NCBI RefSeq assembly: GCF_009932475.1
Contig: NZ_BJOV01000003.1
Coordinates: 248,001 to 312,000 of the forward strand
Direction of reading: 5' to 3'
Source: Gordonia spumicola
GTDB lineage: Bacteria > Actinomycetota > Actinomycetes > Mycobacteriales > Mycobacteriaceae
Length of the DNA stretch: 64,000 nt
Every line of letters starts with the position of its first letter. The first letter of the stretch is position 1. The notes below the pieces were generated by a model. It saw nothing but the letters and a program-made list of their open reading frames with translations, made no database searches and was not told the origin of the DNA. Positions 1-9,043 of the stretch are shown piece after piece. The position numbers were made by a program, and so were the translations under genes.

Positions 1-20
1 GTCAGTGTGTGAACGCCGGG

Positions 21-107
21 TCAATACCGGACAGCGATCGCGAGCACGGCGACGAGCAGAGCCGCCGACCCGACCACCACAAGACAATTGCGAAGTATTC
101 GCTGCAT
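21..107 (-). CDS. Possible 28-residue single-membrane-segment small protein
   Basis: An ATG at 107 opens a 28-codon frame ending at a TGA at 21. The predicted product is almost entirely one hydrophobic segment (residues 9-26, rich in Val, Leu and Ala) after a basic N-terminus (MQRILRN), as in small membrane proteins. A GGGAGA purine stretch lies upstream but is better spaced for another ATG at 115-117 in a different frame, which weakens this call. No family is recognised. It lies just downstream of the VWA gene on the same strand. Confidence 0.2.
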   Translation of the reverse strand: MQRILRNCLVVVGSAALLVAVLAIAVRY

Positions 108-210
108 GCGTTCATTGTGCCGAAATCTCCCGTTCCAGCGCACCTCACCAGGTTTCGACACGACGCCTCGGCTGGCGCCTCGGAGTCGGCTCAACCACCA
201 TGACGCCTCG

Positions 211-2205
211 TCAGCGTGAGCGGCGGGCGCGGAGATAGTCGCCGACGACGGCGGCGCCGAGGCCGTCCAGGTCGGGCGCGACCACCCGCCCGCCGATACG
301 GCGGGCGATCCGGTCGATGAAGTTCGCGAGGCCCGGGTCGTCGCCGAGCCGGAAGAACGTGATCTGCGTGCCCATCCGCGACAGATGGTCGAGTTCGCGG
401 ACCGTCTTGCCGATGGTCTCCGGATGCGGCGGGTACCAGAAGAACGGTTCGCCGCCGCGCTCCAGATGTGCCGTCGGCTCGCCGTCCGTCACGATCAACA
501 GCACCGGTTGAGCATTCGGGAACCGCCGGAGATGACGATGTGCGAGCAGCAGCGCATGGTGCAGGTTGGTGCCCTGCTCCATCCTCGGTTCGAGCCCGGT
601 CAGCTCGTCGACACTCGTCGCGCGGGCCAACCGCCCGAACTCGATCAGATGCAGTTCGTCGGACCGGAAACGTGTCGAGATCAGCTGATTCAACGCGAGC
701 GCGGTCCGCTTCATCGGCGTCCAGCGGCCCTCCATGACCATCGAGAACGACGTGTCGACGAGCAGCACGACGGCCGCCTGTGTCCGGGCCTCGGTGTCGG
801 TCACCTCCACGTCGCGGACATCGATCCGCACACTCGTGCCGAGCGCAGTCGGGGTGTCGGACGACGGATCGCCCTGCTCGCCGACGGTCCGCAGGACGGC
901 ATTGGTGAGCGTACGGGTGACGTCCCACGGCTCGGTGTCGCCGAACGCCCATTCGCGCGTCGCACCGGTCGGCTCGCCGAGACGGCCGGCGAGATCCGCT
1001 CGCCTGTCCCCGCCGCGCGACGACAACTGCGCGGCGACGTCCTTCAGGATCGCCTGGCCCAGGCGGCGCATCGCCTTCGGGCTGAGCTTCAACGACCCGT
1101 CCGCGTCACGTCGGAAGAAGCCCTGATCACGCAGCTCCTTCTCGAGTCGGGTGAGGGTCCGCGCGTCGACTGCCGCGTCCTCGCCGAGCTGGCGGGCGAG
1201 TGCGTCGAGGTCGATGTCCTCCATCTGCGCCCCGGCGTAGCCCTGCGACAGCTGTTCGGCGAGTTCCTCGAGCTCGGCGATGTCGCGGAGAGCGGCCGCG
1301 CCCTCGCCCATGCCCATCGGCTGGTCGCCGGAGAACTCCTGCGAACCGTCCCAGTTCAGGTCGGGTCTGGCCTGGCGGAGCGCGTCGTCCATCCGAGACA
1401 GCGCGCTCATCAGTTCGGGCGAGCCGAACGCCTGCTGTGACAGGCCCGCCAGCTCGGCCTGCTGCTCCGGCGTCAGCGAATTGAAGAACTGCTGCGCCGC
1501 CGCCGACCGTTTGGCGAGAGCGTCGATCAGCTCGTCGATCGTCTCCGGGCCTTCCGGAAAGAACTCGCCGTGCTCGTTCATGAACTCGTCGAAGTCGGCC
1601 TGCGTCGCCCGCCCGTCGTTGTGCTTGTCGAGCAGTTCGTTGAGGTCGGCGAGCATGTCGGCGATCCGCTGACGGTCCTGCGGAGTCGCACCCTGCAGCG
1701 CCTCCTTCATGCCCGCGAAACGCTGGTCGAGCGCTTCACGTCCGAGAAGGTCGGAGATCTTCTCGTAGTCCGCGCGGGCCTCCGGGCTGCGCCAGTCGTA
1801 GTCGGACAGCTCCTGCACGGCCTTCGCGGTCGACGCAGGCAGGTTGCCGATCTGCATCTCGGCGAACCGCGCGTCGTCGTCGAGGTCTCGGGCCAGCTGC
1901 TTGCGCTCGTTCAGGACCGCCGAGTCGAGGAGTTCGCGGATCTCGTCGAACGTGCCGTCGAGGTTGCGGTTCTTCAGCAGTTCGCGACGCCTGCGGTTGG
2001 CCTCCTCCGCCAACCTGTCGAGACCGCGGGTCGACGATCCGCCGCGCCGCAGGAACTCGCGCATCGCACGCTCCGGCGAGACCCCTTGCATCACGTCGTC
2101 GCCGATCGCAGACAGCGCCTCACGCAGGTCGACCGGCGGAGCCAACGGATCGGGCCCACCGGTGTACCGGCGGTACCGAGAACGGTGGAAACGGTTACGC
2201 GCCAT
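211..2205 (-). CDS. VWA-domain protein paired with a MoxR-type ATPase (Rv0959-like)
   Basis: This 664-residue protein has a long helical N-terminal half rich in charged residues (about 30-400) and a C-terminal von Willebrand A domain. The metal-binding (MIDAS) motif DTSFS lies at about residues 484-488, and a downstream TDGEPT supplies the fourth loop. No signal peptide is visible, so it is probably cytoplasmic. Its start overlaps the end of the upstream ATPase gene by 11 bases, so the two are translationally coupled. MoxR/VWA pairs act as chaperone-like or metal-insertion-like machines on a client protein; the client is not evident here. From memory this is the counterpart of Rv0959 downstream of purH in M. 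tuberculosis, although here other genes separate it from purH. Confidence 0.85.
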   Translation of the reverse strand: MARNRFHRSRYRRYTGGPDPLAPPVDLREALSAIGDDVMQGVSPERAMREFLRRGGSSTRGLDRLAEEANRRRRELLKNRNLDGTFDEIRELLDSAVLNERKQLARDLDDDARFAEMQIGNLPASTAKAVQELSDYDWRSPEARADYEKISDLLGREALDQRFAGMKEALQGATPQDRQRIADMLADLNELLDKHNDGRATQADFDEFMNEHGEFFPEGPETIDELIDALAKRSAAAQQFFNSLTPEQQAELAGLSQQAFGSPELMSALSRMDDALRQARPDLNWDGSQEFSGDQPMGMGEGAAALRDIAELEELAEQLSQGYAGAQMEDIDLDALARQLGEDAAVDARTLTRLEKELRDQGFFRRDADGSLKLSPKAMRRLGQAILKDVAAQLSSRGGDRRADLAGRLGEPTGATREWAFGDTEPWDVTRTLTNAVLRTVGEQGDPSSDTPTALGTSVRIDVRDVEVTDTEARTQAAVVLLVDTSFSMVMEGRWTPMKRTALALNQLISTRFRSDELHLIEFGRLARATSVDELTGLEPRMEQGTNLHHALLLAHRHLRRFPNAQPVLLIVTDGEPTAHLERGGEPFFWYPPHPETIGKTVRELDHLSRMGTQITFFRLGDDPGLANFIDRIARRIGGRVVAPDLDGLGAAVVGDYLRARRSR

Positions 2206-3643
2206 CGGTTTCGAGTTCGTCGTCGCGTTCGACGGAGTACGACGTGCGGCCGTGCTCGTCGGCGTCCTTGCCGATGCGGCGAGCCAGGAACAGGCCCTCG
2301 AGAGCGAGTTCGAGGGCGCTCGCCCGCTCGGCGTCGTCGTCGGCGTCCAAGCGCGCCGCGACCTCGTCGAGGACGGTCAGCACGCTCTCGTCGTCGCCGA
2401 GTGCGCCCAGCACGTCGACGGCGGGAACCCGGTCACCGGTGAGGATCGGCGTGCCCGCTTCGAGCGCGGTGACGAGCGGGCGCATGTCGAGACCGCCGAG
2501 GTGAGCGCGGACGACGTCGGCCACCGACTTGCGCAGCAGGTAGTCGAGGATCTCCAGCTCACGGCCCTCTTCGCCCGACTCGAACTCGATCTTGCCGCGC
2601 AGCACCTCGATCACCGACTGCAGGTCGACGGGCCGGGCGACGGCGAGTTCCTCACCGGTCACGGCCGCACGATGCAACGCCGCCGCGGCGACGGTCTCGG
2701 CGGCCGCGATGGAGAACCGCGCCGAGACGCCGGACCGCTGGTCGATCGATGGATGCTCGCGGGCGTACCGCGTGAAGCGGGCGAGAGTCTCGATGAGGTG
2801 CGTCGGGACGCTCGCGACGAGGTCTGCCTCCTGCTCGACGACGTCGATCTCATCGTCCAGGTCGAGCGGATAGTGCGTGCGGATCTCGGCGCCGAACCGG
2901 TCCTTCAACGGAGTGATGATGCGTCCGCGGTTGGTGTAGTCCTCGGGGTTCGCGCTCGCCGTCACGAGGACGTCGAGGGGAAGCCGCAGGCTGTACCCGC
3001 GAACCTGGACATCGCGCTCCTCCATCACGTTCAGCATCGACACCTGGATGCGTTCGGCGAGGTCGGGCAGCTCGTTGATCGCGATGATGCCGCGGTGCGA
3101 ACGCGGGATCAGCCCGAAGTGGATCGTCTCCGGGTCGCCGAGGGTCCGGCCCGCGGCCACCTTCATCGGGTCGATGTCGCCGACCAGATCGGCCACCGAC
3201 GTGTCGGGCGTCGCCAACTTCTCCCGGTACCGATCGCTGCGGTGACGCCACGCCACCGGCAGGTCGTCGCCGAGTTCGTCCGCCCGCCGGACCGACTCCG
3301 GCAGGATCGGCGAGTACGGGTGCTCGTCGAGTTCGGACCCGTCGATGACGGGTGTCCACTCGTCGAGCAGCCCGACGAGCGTCCGCAGCAGGCGCGTCTT
3401 GCCCTGGCCGCGTTCGCCGAGCATGACGACGTCATGCCCGGCGATCAGCGCACGTTCGAGCTGCGGGATGACCGTGTCGTCGAAGCCCACCACGCCGGGC
3501 CACGGGTCGTCGCCCGTGCGGAGGGCGTCGAGTAGGTTGTGCCGGATCTCGTCGCGCACGTCGCGTTCGACATGGTCGGAGGCACGCAGTTCGCCGAGGG
3601 TGCGGATTGTCGGAGGATTGGTGGAGTCTGCCACGTGATCCAC
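2195..3643 (-). CDS. MoxR/magnesium-chelatase-like AAA+ ATPase (Rv0958-like)
   Basis: This is a 482-residue AAA+ ATPase of the ChlI/MoxR type. The Walker A motif GERGQGKT lies at about residues 76-83, with a sigma-54-activator-like central region (AINELPDL as Walker B, then LPLDVLVTASANPEDYTNRG). It is expected to hydrolyse ATP and remodel a substrate together with the VWA protein whose gene overlaps its 3' end. Two GTG starts are possible: 3643, and 3634 (nine bases inward). A TAACGT hexamer on the minus strand at 3647-3642 would place a transcription start at about 3634, so a leaderless transcript from the inner GTG is possible. A magnesium chelatase role is unlikely because no chlorophyll or cobaltochelatase partner is present. 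Confidence 0.87.
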   Translation of the reverse strand: MDHVADSTNPPTIRTLGELRASDHVERDVRDEIRHNLLDALRTGDDPWPGVVGFDDTVIPQLERALIAGHDVVMLGERGQGKTRLLRTLVGLLDEWTPVIDGSELDEHPYSPILPESVRRADELGDDLPVAWRHRSDRYREKLATPDTSVADLVGDIDPMKVAAGRTLGDPETIHFGLIPRSHRGIIAINELPDLAERIQVSMLNVMEERDVQVRGYSLRLPLDVLVTASANPEDYTNRGRIITPLKDRFGAEIRTHYPLDLDDEIDVVEQEADLVASVPTHLIETLARFTRYAREHPSIDQRSGVSARFSIAAAETVAAAALHRAAVTGEELAVARPVDLQSVIEVLRGKIEFESGEEGRELEILDYLLRKSVADVVRAHLGGLDMRPLVTALEAGTPILTGDRVPAVDVLGALGDDESVLTVLDEVAARLDADDDAERASALELALEGLFLARRIGKDADEHGRTSYSVERDDELETDGA

Positions 3644-3663
3644 GTTACGCGTCCAGGCTGCTC

Positions 3664-3703
3664 CCCGATCGTTGAGCGGGCTTGCGCTCGCTCAACGATC
3701 GGG
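3664..3703 (-). terminator. Hairpin downstream of the sulfonate operon
   Basis: Perfect 15-bp inverted repeat: CCCGATCGTTGAGCG at 3664-3678 and its complement at 3689-3703, around a 10-base loop. It lies between the stop of the TauD-like gene (3710) and the start of the MoxR gene (3643), both minus strand. It has no T-tract. The TTGAGCG core recurs in other intergenic palindromes of this window. Confidence 0.65.
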
Positions 3704-3709
3704 AAGCGC

Positions 3710-4660
3710 TCAACCGACGGACGACGATTCGGCGGCCCACCAGTGCCCCGACTCGTCGCCGAACGGTTCCACCTGCCCTTGCGGGCCGACGGGCCGGTCG
3801 CCACGGAGCGTCACGCGGTGCATGATGCGGCGCTGCGAGTAGTCCCGGTTCGCATAGTGCGCCGTGCTGCGGTTGTCCCACAGCACCACGTCGCCGAGGC
3901 TCCACGTGTGCCGGACGATGTGCTCGGGCTTGGTGAGATGCGCGTAGAACGCGTCGAGCAGGCCGCGGCTCTCGGCCTCCGAGACGCCCGCGATGTGCGA
4001 CGTGAAACCGGGATTCACGAACAGCGCCTTGCGGCCGGTGACCGGATGGATCCGCACGACCGGGTGACGGACCGGACGCAGACCGGTCACCTCCTCGCCG
4101 TCCCACACGTTGCCCTTGCCCTCGCGCCGATGCCGCAGGTAGTAGCCGAATTCGCGGTTGCCGTCGTGGACGGCGACGAGTTCGTCCGCCAGCCGCTGCA
4201 GCGGCGACGACAGCGACGCGTACGCGGCCTCGCCGTCGGCCCAGTTGGTGTCGCCGCCGACCTGCGGCAGCACCAGCGGGCGCAGGATCGACGCGGCAGG
4301 CGGTCGTGCCATGAACGTCACGTCGGTGTGCCAGACGTCGGCGAAACCGTTGTCGGTGCTGTCGAGCGAGTACACCTCGGCAGGCAGGTCGTCGCCGCTG
4401 TCCCACACCGGATGTCCGGCGGTCAGGTCGCCGATGCGGGCGGCGAAGCGGATGTGCTCGGCGTCGTCGATGTCCTGGCCGGACAGCACGAGCACCTTGT
4501 GTTCGGCGAGTGCGACGCGAAGGGCCGCGATCTGGGAGTCGGACGCGGCGGCGATGTCGAAGCCGGAGATCCGTGCGCCGTGCGTCGGGCCGATTTGAGT
4601 GACGCCGAATTCGACGCCCGCGGAGATGTGGTTCGCAGCGGTGGTGATCGAGAAGGTCAT
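3710..4660 (-). CDS. tauD: TauD/TfdA-family 2-oxoglutarate- and Fe(II)-dependent dioxygenase
   Basis: This 316-residue enzyme carries the TauD iron-binding triad: H111 and D113 in WHTD, and H268 in WDNRSTAHYA. An arginine near 282 (HRVTLRGD) should bind 2-oxoglutarate. The family hydroxylates taurine or related alkyl sulfonates/sulfates, releasing sulfite and an aldehyde, using oxygen and 2-oxoglutarate. The ATG at 4660 is chosen because AAAGGAA precedes it and the protein then has normal family length; the frame stays open further upstream but into the neighbouring gene. It is the last gene of a four-gene run (permease, binding protein, ATPase, dioxygenase), which supports a sulfur-scavenging role. 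Substrate (taurine versus alkyl sulfonate or sulfate ester) cannot be settled from sequence. Confidence 0.88.
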   Translation of the reverse strand: MTFSITTAANHISAGVEFGVTQIGPTHGARISGFDIAAASDSQIAALRVALAEHKVLVLSGQDIDDAEHIRFAARIGDLTAGHPVWDSGDDLPAEVYSLDSTDNGFADVWHTDVTFMARPPAASILRPLVLPQVGGDTNWADGEAAYASLSSPLQRLADELVAVHDGNREFGYYLRHRREGKGNVWDGEEVTGLRPVRHPVVRIHPVTGRKALFVNPGFTSHIAGVSEAESRGLLDAFYAHLTKPEHIVRHTWSLGDVVLWDNRSTAHYANRDYSQRRIMHRVTLRGDRPVGPQGQVEPFGDESGHWWAAESSSVG

Positions 4661-4685
4661 GACGGGGTTCCTTTCGAGATGGGAG

Positions 4686-5477
4686 CTACTGCGCTGCGTC
4701 TTTGACTGCCGTCGAGATCTCGCCGCGCAGCGCGGCGAACTCGAGGGATTCGCGGATGTGTTCGGGGTCGGCGTCGCGGGCCAGCGGCGACGCGATGTCG
4801 GCGACGACCTGCCCGGGCCGCTTGGACAGCACCACGATGCGGGTGCCGAGGAACGCCGCCTCCTCCGCGCTGTGGGTGACGAAGATCGTCGTGCGGCCGG
4901 TGGTCGCGCTGACGAGTCGGACGTCGTCCTGCAGACGCTCACGAGTCAGCGCGTCGAGCGCGGCGAACGGCTCGTCCATCAGCAGGACCGGCGTCGCGAC
5001 GGCGAGGGCTCGGGCGATGGCGACCCGCTGCTGCTGGCCGCCGGAGATCTCCCACACCCGACGCTTGGCAGTGCCTTCCAGTCCCACCCGTTCCAACAGC
5101 TCGTCGGACTTCGCGCGCCGCTGCGACCGTGGCACTCCGGCATAGCCGAGGGCCAGATCGACGTTGCCTCGGACCGTCCGCCACGGGAACAGTCGCGGCT
5201 GCTGGAACACGACGCCCGCCGTGCGCCCCGGCTGCGGGGTGACTCCGTCGATGGTGACCGTTCCGCGGGTCGGGGTGTCGAAGCCGGCGACCTGACGGAG
5301 CAGCGTCGACTTGCCCGATCCGGACGCTCCGACGAGGACCAGGAACTCACCGGGCGCGATGTCGAGGTCGATCGGGCCGAGCGCGGTGATCCGCTCCGCA
5401 CCCGCGCCGAACCGTCGCTCGACCCCGCGCAGTTCCACGCGGCCCGCCTGCGGCTCCGGTTCCTGTCGGTCCGGCAC
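4686..5477 (-). CDS. ABC transporter ATPase for taurine/alkanesulfonate import (TauB/SsuB type)
   Basis: This is a cytoplasmic ABC ATPase. It has Walker A GASGSGKST, signature ISGGQQQRVAIARAL, Walker B VLLMDEPFAALD and the switch histidine in IFVTHSAEEA. It would energise import through the adjacent permease. The GTG at 5477 is preferred because AGGGAGAAGG lies just before it, giving 263 residues starting 13 bases after the binding-protein stop. An upstream GTG at 5510 would overlap that gene by about 20 bases and lacks a clear ribosome binding site. The context of permease, binding protein and TauD-like enzyme points to organosulfur uptake. Confidence 0.9.
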   Translation of the reverse strand: MPDRQEPEPQAGRVELRGVERRFGAGAERITALGPIDLDIAPGEFLVLVGASGSGKSTLLRQVAGFDTPTRGTVTIDGVTPQPGRTAGVVFQQPRLFPWRTVRGNVDLALGYAGVPRSQRRAKSDELLERVGLEGTAKRRVWEISGGQQQRVAIARALAVATPVLLMDEPFAALDALTRERLQDDVRLVSATTGRTTIFVTHSAEEAAFLGTRIVVLSKRPGQVVADIASPLARDADPEHIRESLEFAALRGEISTAVKDAAQ

Positions 5478-5490
5478 CGCGACCTTCTCC

Positions 5491-6537
5491 CTACTTTTCA
5501 GCGAAGGCACCGGGCAGTCCCCTCGTGTACAGGCCGTCGACGAACGTCTGCTCGGTCGGCGCGCCCGGGATCTGCTTCTGCTCGGCGAGGAACTGTGCGG
5601 CGCTGAACAGGTTGAACGCGAGACGTCCGGGCTTGCCGTCGGTGCCGAGCCATTCCGGCGAGGCGATCTCCTCGGGCGTCAGGTACGTCCCCTGCTTGAG
5701 CTGCGCCGCCGCGTCCTCTTCGGTGGTGCCGAGCTGCGCGGCGATGGCCTTCGCCGCGGCCGCCGGATCGGAGTGGATGAGCCGCAGCGCGCGGGCCTGC
5801 ACCTTCCGCCAGGTGTCGACGACCTCGGGGTGGTCCTTCGCGAACGTTCCGGACACGACGCCGAGGTCAAGGGTCGGCTTGCCGGCCGTCGCGATCGCAC
5901 GGCTGGTGATCAGCGTCTTCCCGTCCTTGCGGAGCTCGTCGAGGGTCGGGAGCCAGGTGTAGACGGCGTCGATGTCGCCGCGCTGCCAGGCCGCGAGTGA
6001 CGCCTGCGGCTGCAGGTCGATCAGGTCGACGGACGCCGGATCGACGCCCGCGTTGCGGAGCGCGGCCAGCAGCGAATAGTGCGCGGTCGACGCGAACGCG
6101 GTGGCGACCCGCTTGCCCTTGAGGTCGGCGACGCTGTTGATATCGGTGCCGTTGCGGGCGACGAGGGCCTCGTTGTCACCGGCGACGTCGAGGACGAACG
6201 CCACCTTGTAGTCGATGTTCAGGGGAGCCGACAGACCGCGAGCCACGGGGCTCGATCCGATGGCGCCGAAGTCGATCTTGCCCGCCACGAACGCCGTGTT
6301 GACGTCGGCTCCGGAGTCGAACTTGGTCCACGCGATGTTGTAGTCGGGCAGCGCGTCCTCGAGCCAATGGTTGTTCTTGACGATCAGGTCGCCGCTGGGG
6401 AACGACTGGTACGCGAGCCGGATGGTCGGCTTGCTCGAGTCGGTGCCGTCTCCCACCGCACAGGCGGACAGTCCCGCGACGGCCGCGACGGCCACCACTG
6501 CTGCGAGGAGCTTCGTTGTGAAGCTTGTCTTACTCAT
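5491..6537 (-). CDS. Sulfonate/taurine ABC transporter substrate-binding lipoprotein
   Basis: This is a 348-residue extracytoplasmic binding protein of the SsuA/TauA type. The N-terminus (MSKTSFTTKL then a hydrophobic run) ends in the lipobox LSAC, so it should be lipid-anchored on the outer face of the membrane. The first mature strand (IRLAYQSFPSGDLIVKNN) and the later SSPVARGL and LDLGVVSGTF segments fit the NMT1/SsuA fold. The ATG at 6537 has GGAAAGG upstream. The gene starts 5 bases after the permease stop, so the two are one operon. The ligand is probably taurine or an alkyl sulfonate. Confidence 0.88.
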   Translation of the reverse strand: MSKTSFTTKLLAAVVAVAAVAGLSACAVGDGTDSSKPTIRLAYQSFPSGDLIVKNNHWLEDALPDYNIAWTKFDSGADVNTAFVAGKIDFGAIGSSPVARGLSAPLNIDYKVAFVLDVAGDNEALVARNGTDINSVADLKGKRVATAFASTAHYSLLAALRNAGVDPASVDLIDLQPQASLAAWQRGDIDAVYTWLPTLDELRKDGKTLITSRAIATAGKPTLDLGVVSGTFAKDHPEVVDTWRKVQARALRLIHSDPAAAAKAIAAQLGTTEEDAAAQLKQGTYLTPEEIASPEWLGTDGKPGRLAFNLFSAAQFLAEQKQIPGAPTEQTFVDGLYTRGLPGAFAEK

Positions 6538-6542
6538 ATCTG

Positions 6543-7412
6543 TCACGCCTTTCCGCGCCAGGGGACTGCGCGTCGTTCGATAACGCGCAGGAGTCCGTCG
6601 ATCACCAGCCCGGAGAGCCCGATGGCGAGGATGCCGACGAGGACCGCGGGGGTGTTGTTGTAGTTGCTGGCGTCTTTGACGACGCCGCCGATGCCGGGGA
6701 TGCCGTTGAACAGTTCGGCCGCGACGACCGACGAGTAGGCGATGCCGACCGACAGCCGGATGCCGGTGAACGTCTCGGGGAGCGCCGACGGGATCACCAC
6801 GTCGCGCAACACCTGCAGACGATTCGCGCCGAGCGCCTTCGACGCCTCGACGAACGCGATCGGCGTCGCGGCCACCGCCGACGTCGTCGCGACCGCCGCG
6901 GGCGGCAGGGCCGCGAGGGCCAGGAGCGTCACCTTGGGCGCCTCGTCGATGCCGAGCCAGATCACCAGGAGGAAGAAGTACGCCAGCGGCGGGAGGGCCC
7001 GCAGGAAGGTGAGCCACGGTTCGACGAGCGCGCGGAACCACGGGACGACTCCCATCGCCAGGCCGAGCGCCACGCCCGCGACCACGCCGACGGTCACACC
7101 GAACAGGACGCGGCGAAGCGTCATGTACAGGTGCTCCCACAGGAGGTACCCGCCGTAGCCGCGGACTCCGTCGTGCGTCGTCGACATGTCGACGAACGCC
7201 TTCCAGATGGAACCGATGCTCGGGACGAAGGTCGCCGACCATATCCCGGACGAGGCCGCGACCTGCCACACGGCGGCGAACAGGGCCGCCGACAGCACCG
7301 GCAACCCGAACTTCACGACCGCGGGATGCCGCCACGATCCCCGCGGTTCGGTGGTGTCGTCGTCGACCTCGGCGACGATCTGCGTTGTACTCACCCGACG
7401 AGAATGACGCAC
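6543..7412 (-). CDS. Sulfonate/taurine ABC transporter permease
   Basis: This is a 289-residue inner-membrane permease of the SsuC/TauC family with about six hydrophobic segments. The cytoplasmic EAA loop is visible as EASKALGANRLQVLRDVVIPSALPE, with the conserved Gly and the terminal Pro. It forms the translocation channel for the importer encoded by the next two genes. The first gene of the operon, it starts at a GTG at 7412 or at the in-frame GTG at 7394; neither has a strong ribosome binding site. No LysR- or Cbl-type regulator is nearby, so sulfur control of this operon cannot be read from the local sequence. Confidence 0.88.
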   Translation of the reverse strand: MRHSRRVSTTQIVAEVDDDTTEPRGSWRHPAVVKFGLPVLSAALFAAVWQVAASSGIWSATFVPSIGSIWKAFVDMSTTHDGVRGYGGYLLWEHLYMTLRRVLFGVTVGVVAGVALGLAMGVVPWFRALVEPWLTFLRALPPLAYFFLLVIWLGIDEAPKVTLLALAALPPAAVATTSAVAATPIAFVEASKALGANRLQVLRDVVIPSALPETFTGIRLSVGIAYSSVVAAELFNGIPGIGGVVKDASNYNNTPAVLVGILAIGLSGLVIDGLLRVIERRAVPWRGKA

Positions 7413-7620
7413 CCCGCGTCGCGCGCCCAGCGTTCAAATCTCCGCGGAGTTAAGACCCCGCCGTCTTCGTGAAACCGGGTTTCGTCGAGTATGCGTCCTC
7501 GTCTACACACGCCGCATGCCGTGCACTCGATCCGCCGCCACCAGCGGCGACGTCAAAGATCGGTCGAATCAGGAGATCCCAGCGGCAATATGCCACTGGA
7601 ACTCGATCCCTGGACCGATG

Positions 7621-8190
7621 TCAGGAAGCGAAATGCGGATCACGGCCGATGAAGGCGGCGAGGGAGACGACCGGGTCGGCGGCGTCGGGTGTCGGGAACG
7701 CCGGACCGTACTGGCCCGAACTACGCAGGACGTCCTCCATCTGACTCAGGCCGGAGAGGATGCCCGCCGCGAAGTCCGGGTCGAGGGCCGGGCGTCGTCC
7801 GCCCGCCTGGGCCAGGTCCCACGTGTGCATGAAGACGTCACCGCTGTAGAACTGGTCGATGATCTGTTGCAGCGGCATCGTGCCCAGGTAGGGGTGAGTG
7901 AAATCGCCCGCCGCGGAATCGGATTCGAGGATCGCCTGGACCGCGGCCGCACGCTCGGACCATGCGGCGGCCGGGTCGTCGTCGACGGAGCCGACGGCGG
8001 GCAGCGCCACTCCCCCGGCCTCCAGGAACGACGGGAACCAGTCGATGAGATGGCGGACCACATCGCGGGCCGTCCATCCGTCGACGGGAGCCGGGGCGTC
8101 CCAGTCGGCCGTCGCGGCGATCTCCGCGGCGAAACCCGCGGCGATCGTGCGGTGACGGTCGGCGGGCGCCGCGGTGGACAGGGCGCTCAT
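7621..8190 (-). CDS. DinB/mycothiol-dependent maleylpyruvate isomerase-like protein (TIGR03086 type)
   Basis: This 189-residue protein resembles the TIGR03086 and MDMPI_N families. It has an N-terminal DRHRTIAAGFAAEI helix, then WTARDVVRHLIDWFP, where the histidine is a usual metal ligand, and later DVFMHTWDLAQAGG with another candidate His. These four-helix proteins bind a divalent metal, and some use mycothiol. The exact reaction is unknown. The ATG at 8190 overlaps the TGA of the upstream SRPBCC gene (ATGA), which fixes the start. The adjacent ArsR and SRPBCC genes form a common actinobacterial three-gene unit. Confidence 0.8.
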   Translation of the reverse strand: MSALSTAAPADRHRTIAAGFAAEIAATADWDAPAPVDGWTARDVVRHLIDWFPSFLEAGGVALPAVGSVDDDPAAAWSERAAAVQAILESDSAAGDFTHPYLGTMPLQQIIDQFYSGDVFMHTWDLAQAGGRRPALDPDFAAGILSGLSQMEDVLRSSGQYGPAFPTPDAADPVVSLAAFIGRDPHFAS

Positions 8191-8678
8191 GCGCCCTCCA
8201 CCTCTCCAGCGGAGAGCAGGGCGTCGAGCTTGGCGTACCCCTGATCGACGCCGACTTCCATACCCGAGGCCAGCCAGGCGTCGCGGCCCTCGAAGCTGTC
8301 GACCAACGACTGCGCGTGGAGACGAGTACGCCCGTCGCCGAGATCCTCGAAGCGCAGCGTTTCGAGGGAGACGTCCTCCGGCATGCCTTCGAAGGTGAAG
8401 GTCTGGACGATCGTGTCGTCGCCGATACGGTGGAAGCATCCCCGGAATCCGTACTCTTCGCCGTCCCTACCTGCGACGTAGCGCCATTCTCCGCCGTCTC
8501 GTGCATCCCACACGACGATCCGGGTGTCCATCCCGTCCGGCCCGACCCACCGGGCGAACAGGTCAGGGTCGAGGTGCGCGGCACGCAGTTGCGCGGGGGT
8601 GCCGACGAAGTCGCGCGTGATGCGGATGAGGGGCAGGTTCTCGTCGGCCTCGATGGCGGCCTGAGCGGTGGTGGTCAT
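8187..8678 (-). CDS. SRPBCC/AHSA1-type hydrophobic-ligand-binding protein
   Basis: This 163-residue protein has the START/Bet v1-like pattern of the AHSA1 (CalC) group: ITRDFVGTPAQLRAAHLDPDLFARWVGP at the front, GGEWRYV in the middle, and LVDSFEGRDAWLASGMEVG towards the end. It should form a cavity for a small hydrophobic ligand; the ligand is unknown. The ATG at 8678 overlaps the stop of arsR by four bases (ATGA), giving the start. Such proteins are routinely encoded with an ArsR repressor. A direct enzymatic role is not evident. Confidence 0.85.
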   Translation of the reverse strand: MTTTAQAAIEADENLPLIRITRDFVGTPAQLRAAHLDPDLFARWVGPDGMDTRIVVWDARDGGEWRYVAGRDGEEYGFRGCFHRIGDDTIVQTFTFEGMPEDVSLETLRFEDLGDGRTRLHAQSLVDSFEGRDAWLASGMEVGVDQGYAKLDALLSAGEVEGA

Positions 8679-9028
8679 GATGCGTTCTCCTCTGACGAGT
8701 CGGTCTGTGGGTTCATCTCCGCGAGCAGTGCGTCCAACCGCTGATACCTCGCCTCCGCCTGCCGCCGATAGCGCTCGATCCACTTGGTCATGAGATCGAA
8801 CACCTCCGCCTCCAGGTGGACGGGTCGACGCTGAGCGTCGCGGGTGCGAGTCACCAGACCTGCGTCCTCGAGCACCCTCAGATGCTTGGACACCGCCTGC
8901 AGGCTCACGTCGTACGGCTCAGCCAGTTCGTTCACCGTGGCGTCGGCCGTGGTCAACCGGGCGATCATGTCGCGTCGGGTCGGATCGGCGAGGGCCGAGA
9001 ACACTCGCGAGAGCTGATCATCCGGCAT
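8675..9028 (-). CDS. ArsR-family winged-helix transcriptional repressor
   Basis: This 117-residue winged-helix protein opens with LSRVFSALADPTRRDMIARL, then the recognition helix region YDVSLQAVSKHLRVLEDAGLV and the wing TRTRDAQRRPVHLE. It lacks the metal-binding cysteine pair of metal sensors (no ELCVCDL motif), so it belongs to the non-metal subgroup usually found with SRPBCC proteins. The ATG at 9028 is preferred because AGGAGG is six bases upstream; a GTG directly before it is too close. It heads a three-gene overlapping operon. Two near-identical inverted repeats upstream suggest that it represses its own promoter. Confidence 0.9.
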   Translation of the reverse strand: MPDDQLSRVFSALADPTRRDMIARLTTADATVNELAEPYDVSLQAVSKHLRVLEDAGLVTRTRDAQRRPVHLEAEVFDLMTKWIERYRRQAEARYQRLDALLAEMNPQTDSSEENAS

Positions 9029-9043
9029 CACCGACCTCCTTGT

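Noticed and set aside
3600-5510. Magnesium chelatase function for the MoxR/VWA pair
   Set aside because: There is no BchH/CobN-type large subunit nearby, and the sequences fit the general MoxR/VWA group better.
7413-7620. A gene or regulatory site between the sulfonate permease and the TIGR03086-type gene
   Set aside because: Open frames here are short and without motifs, and I see no convincing promoter, palindrome or hairpin.
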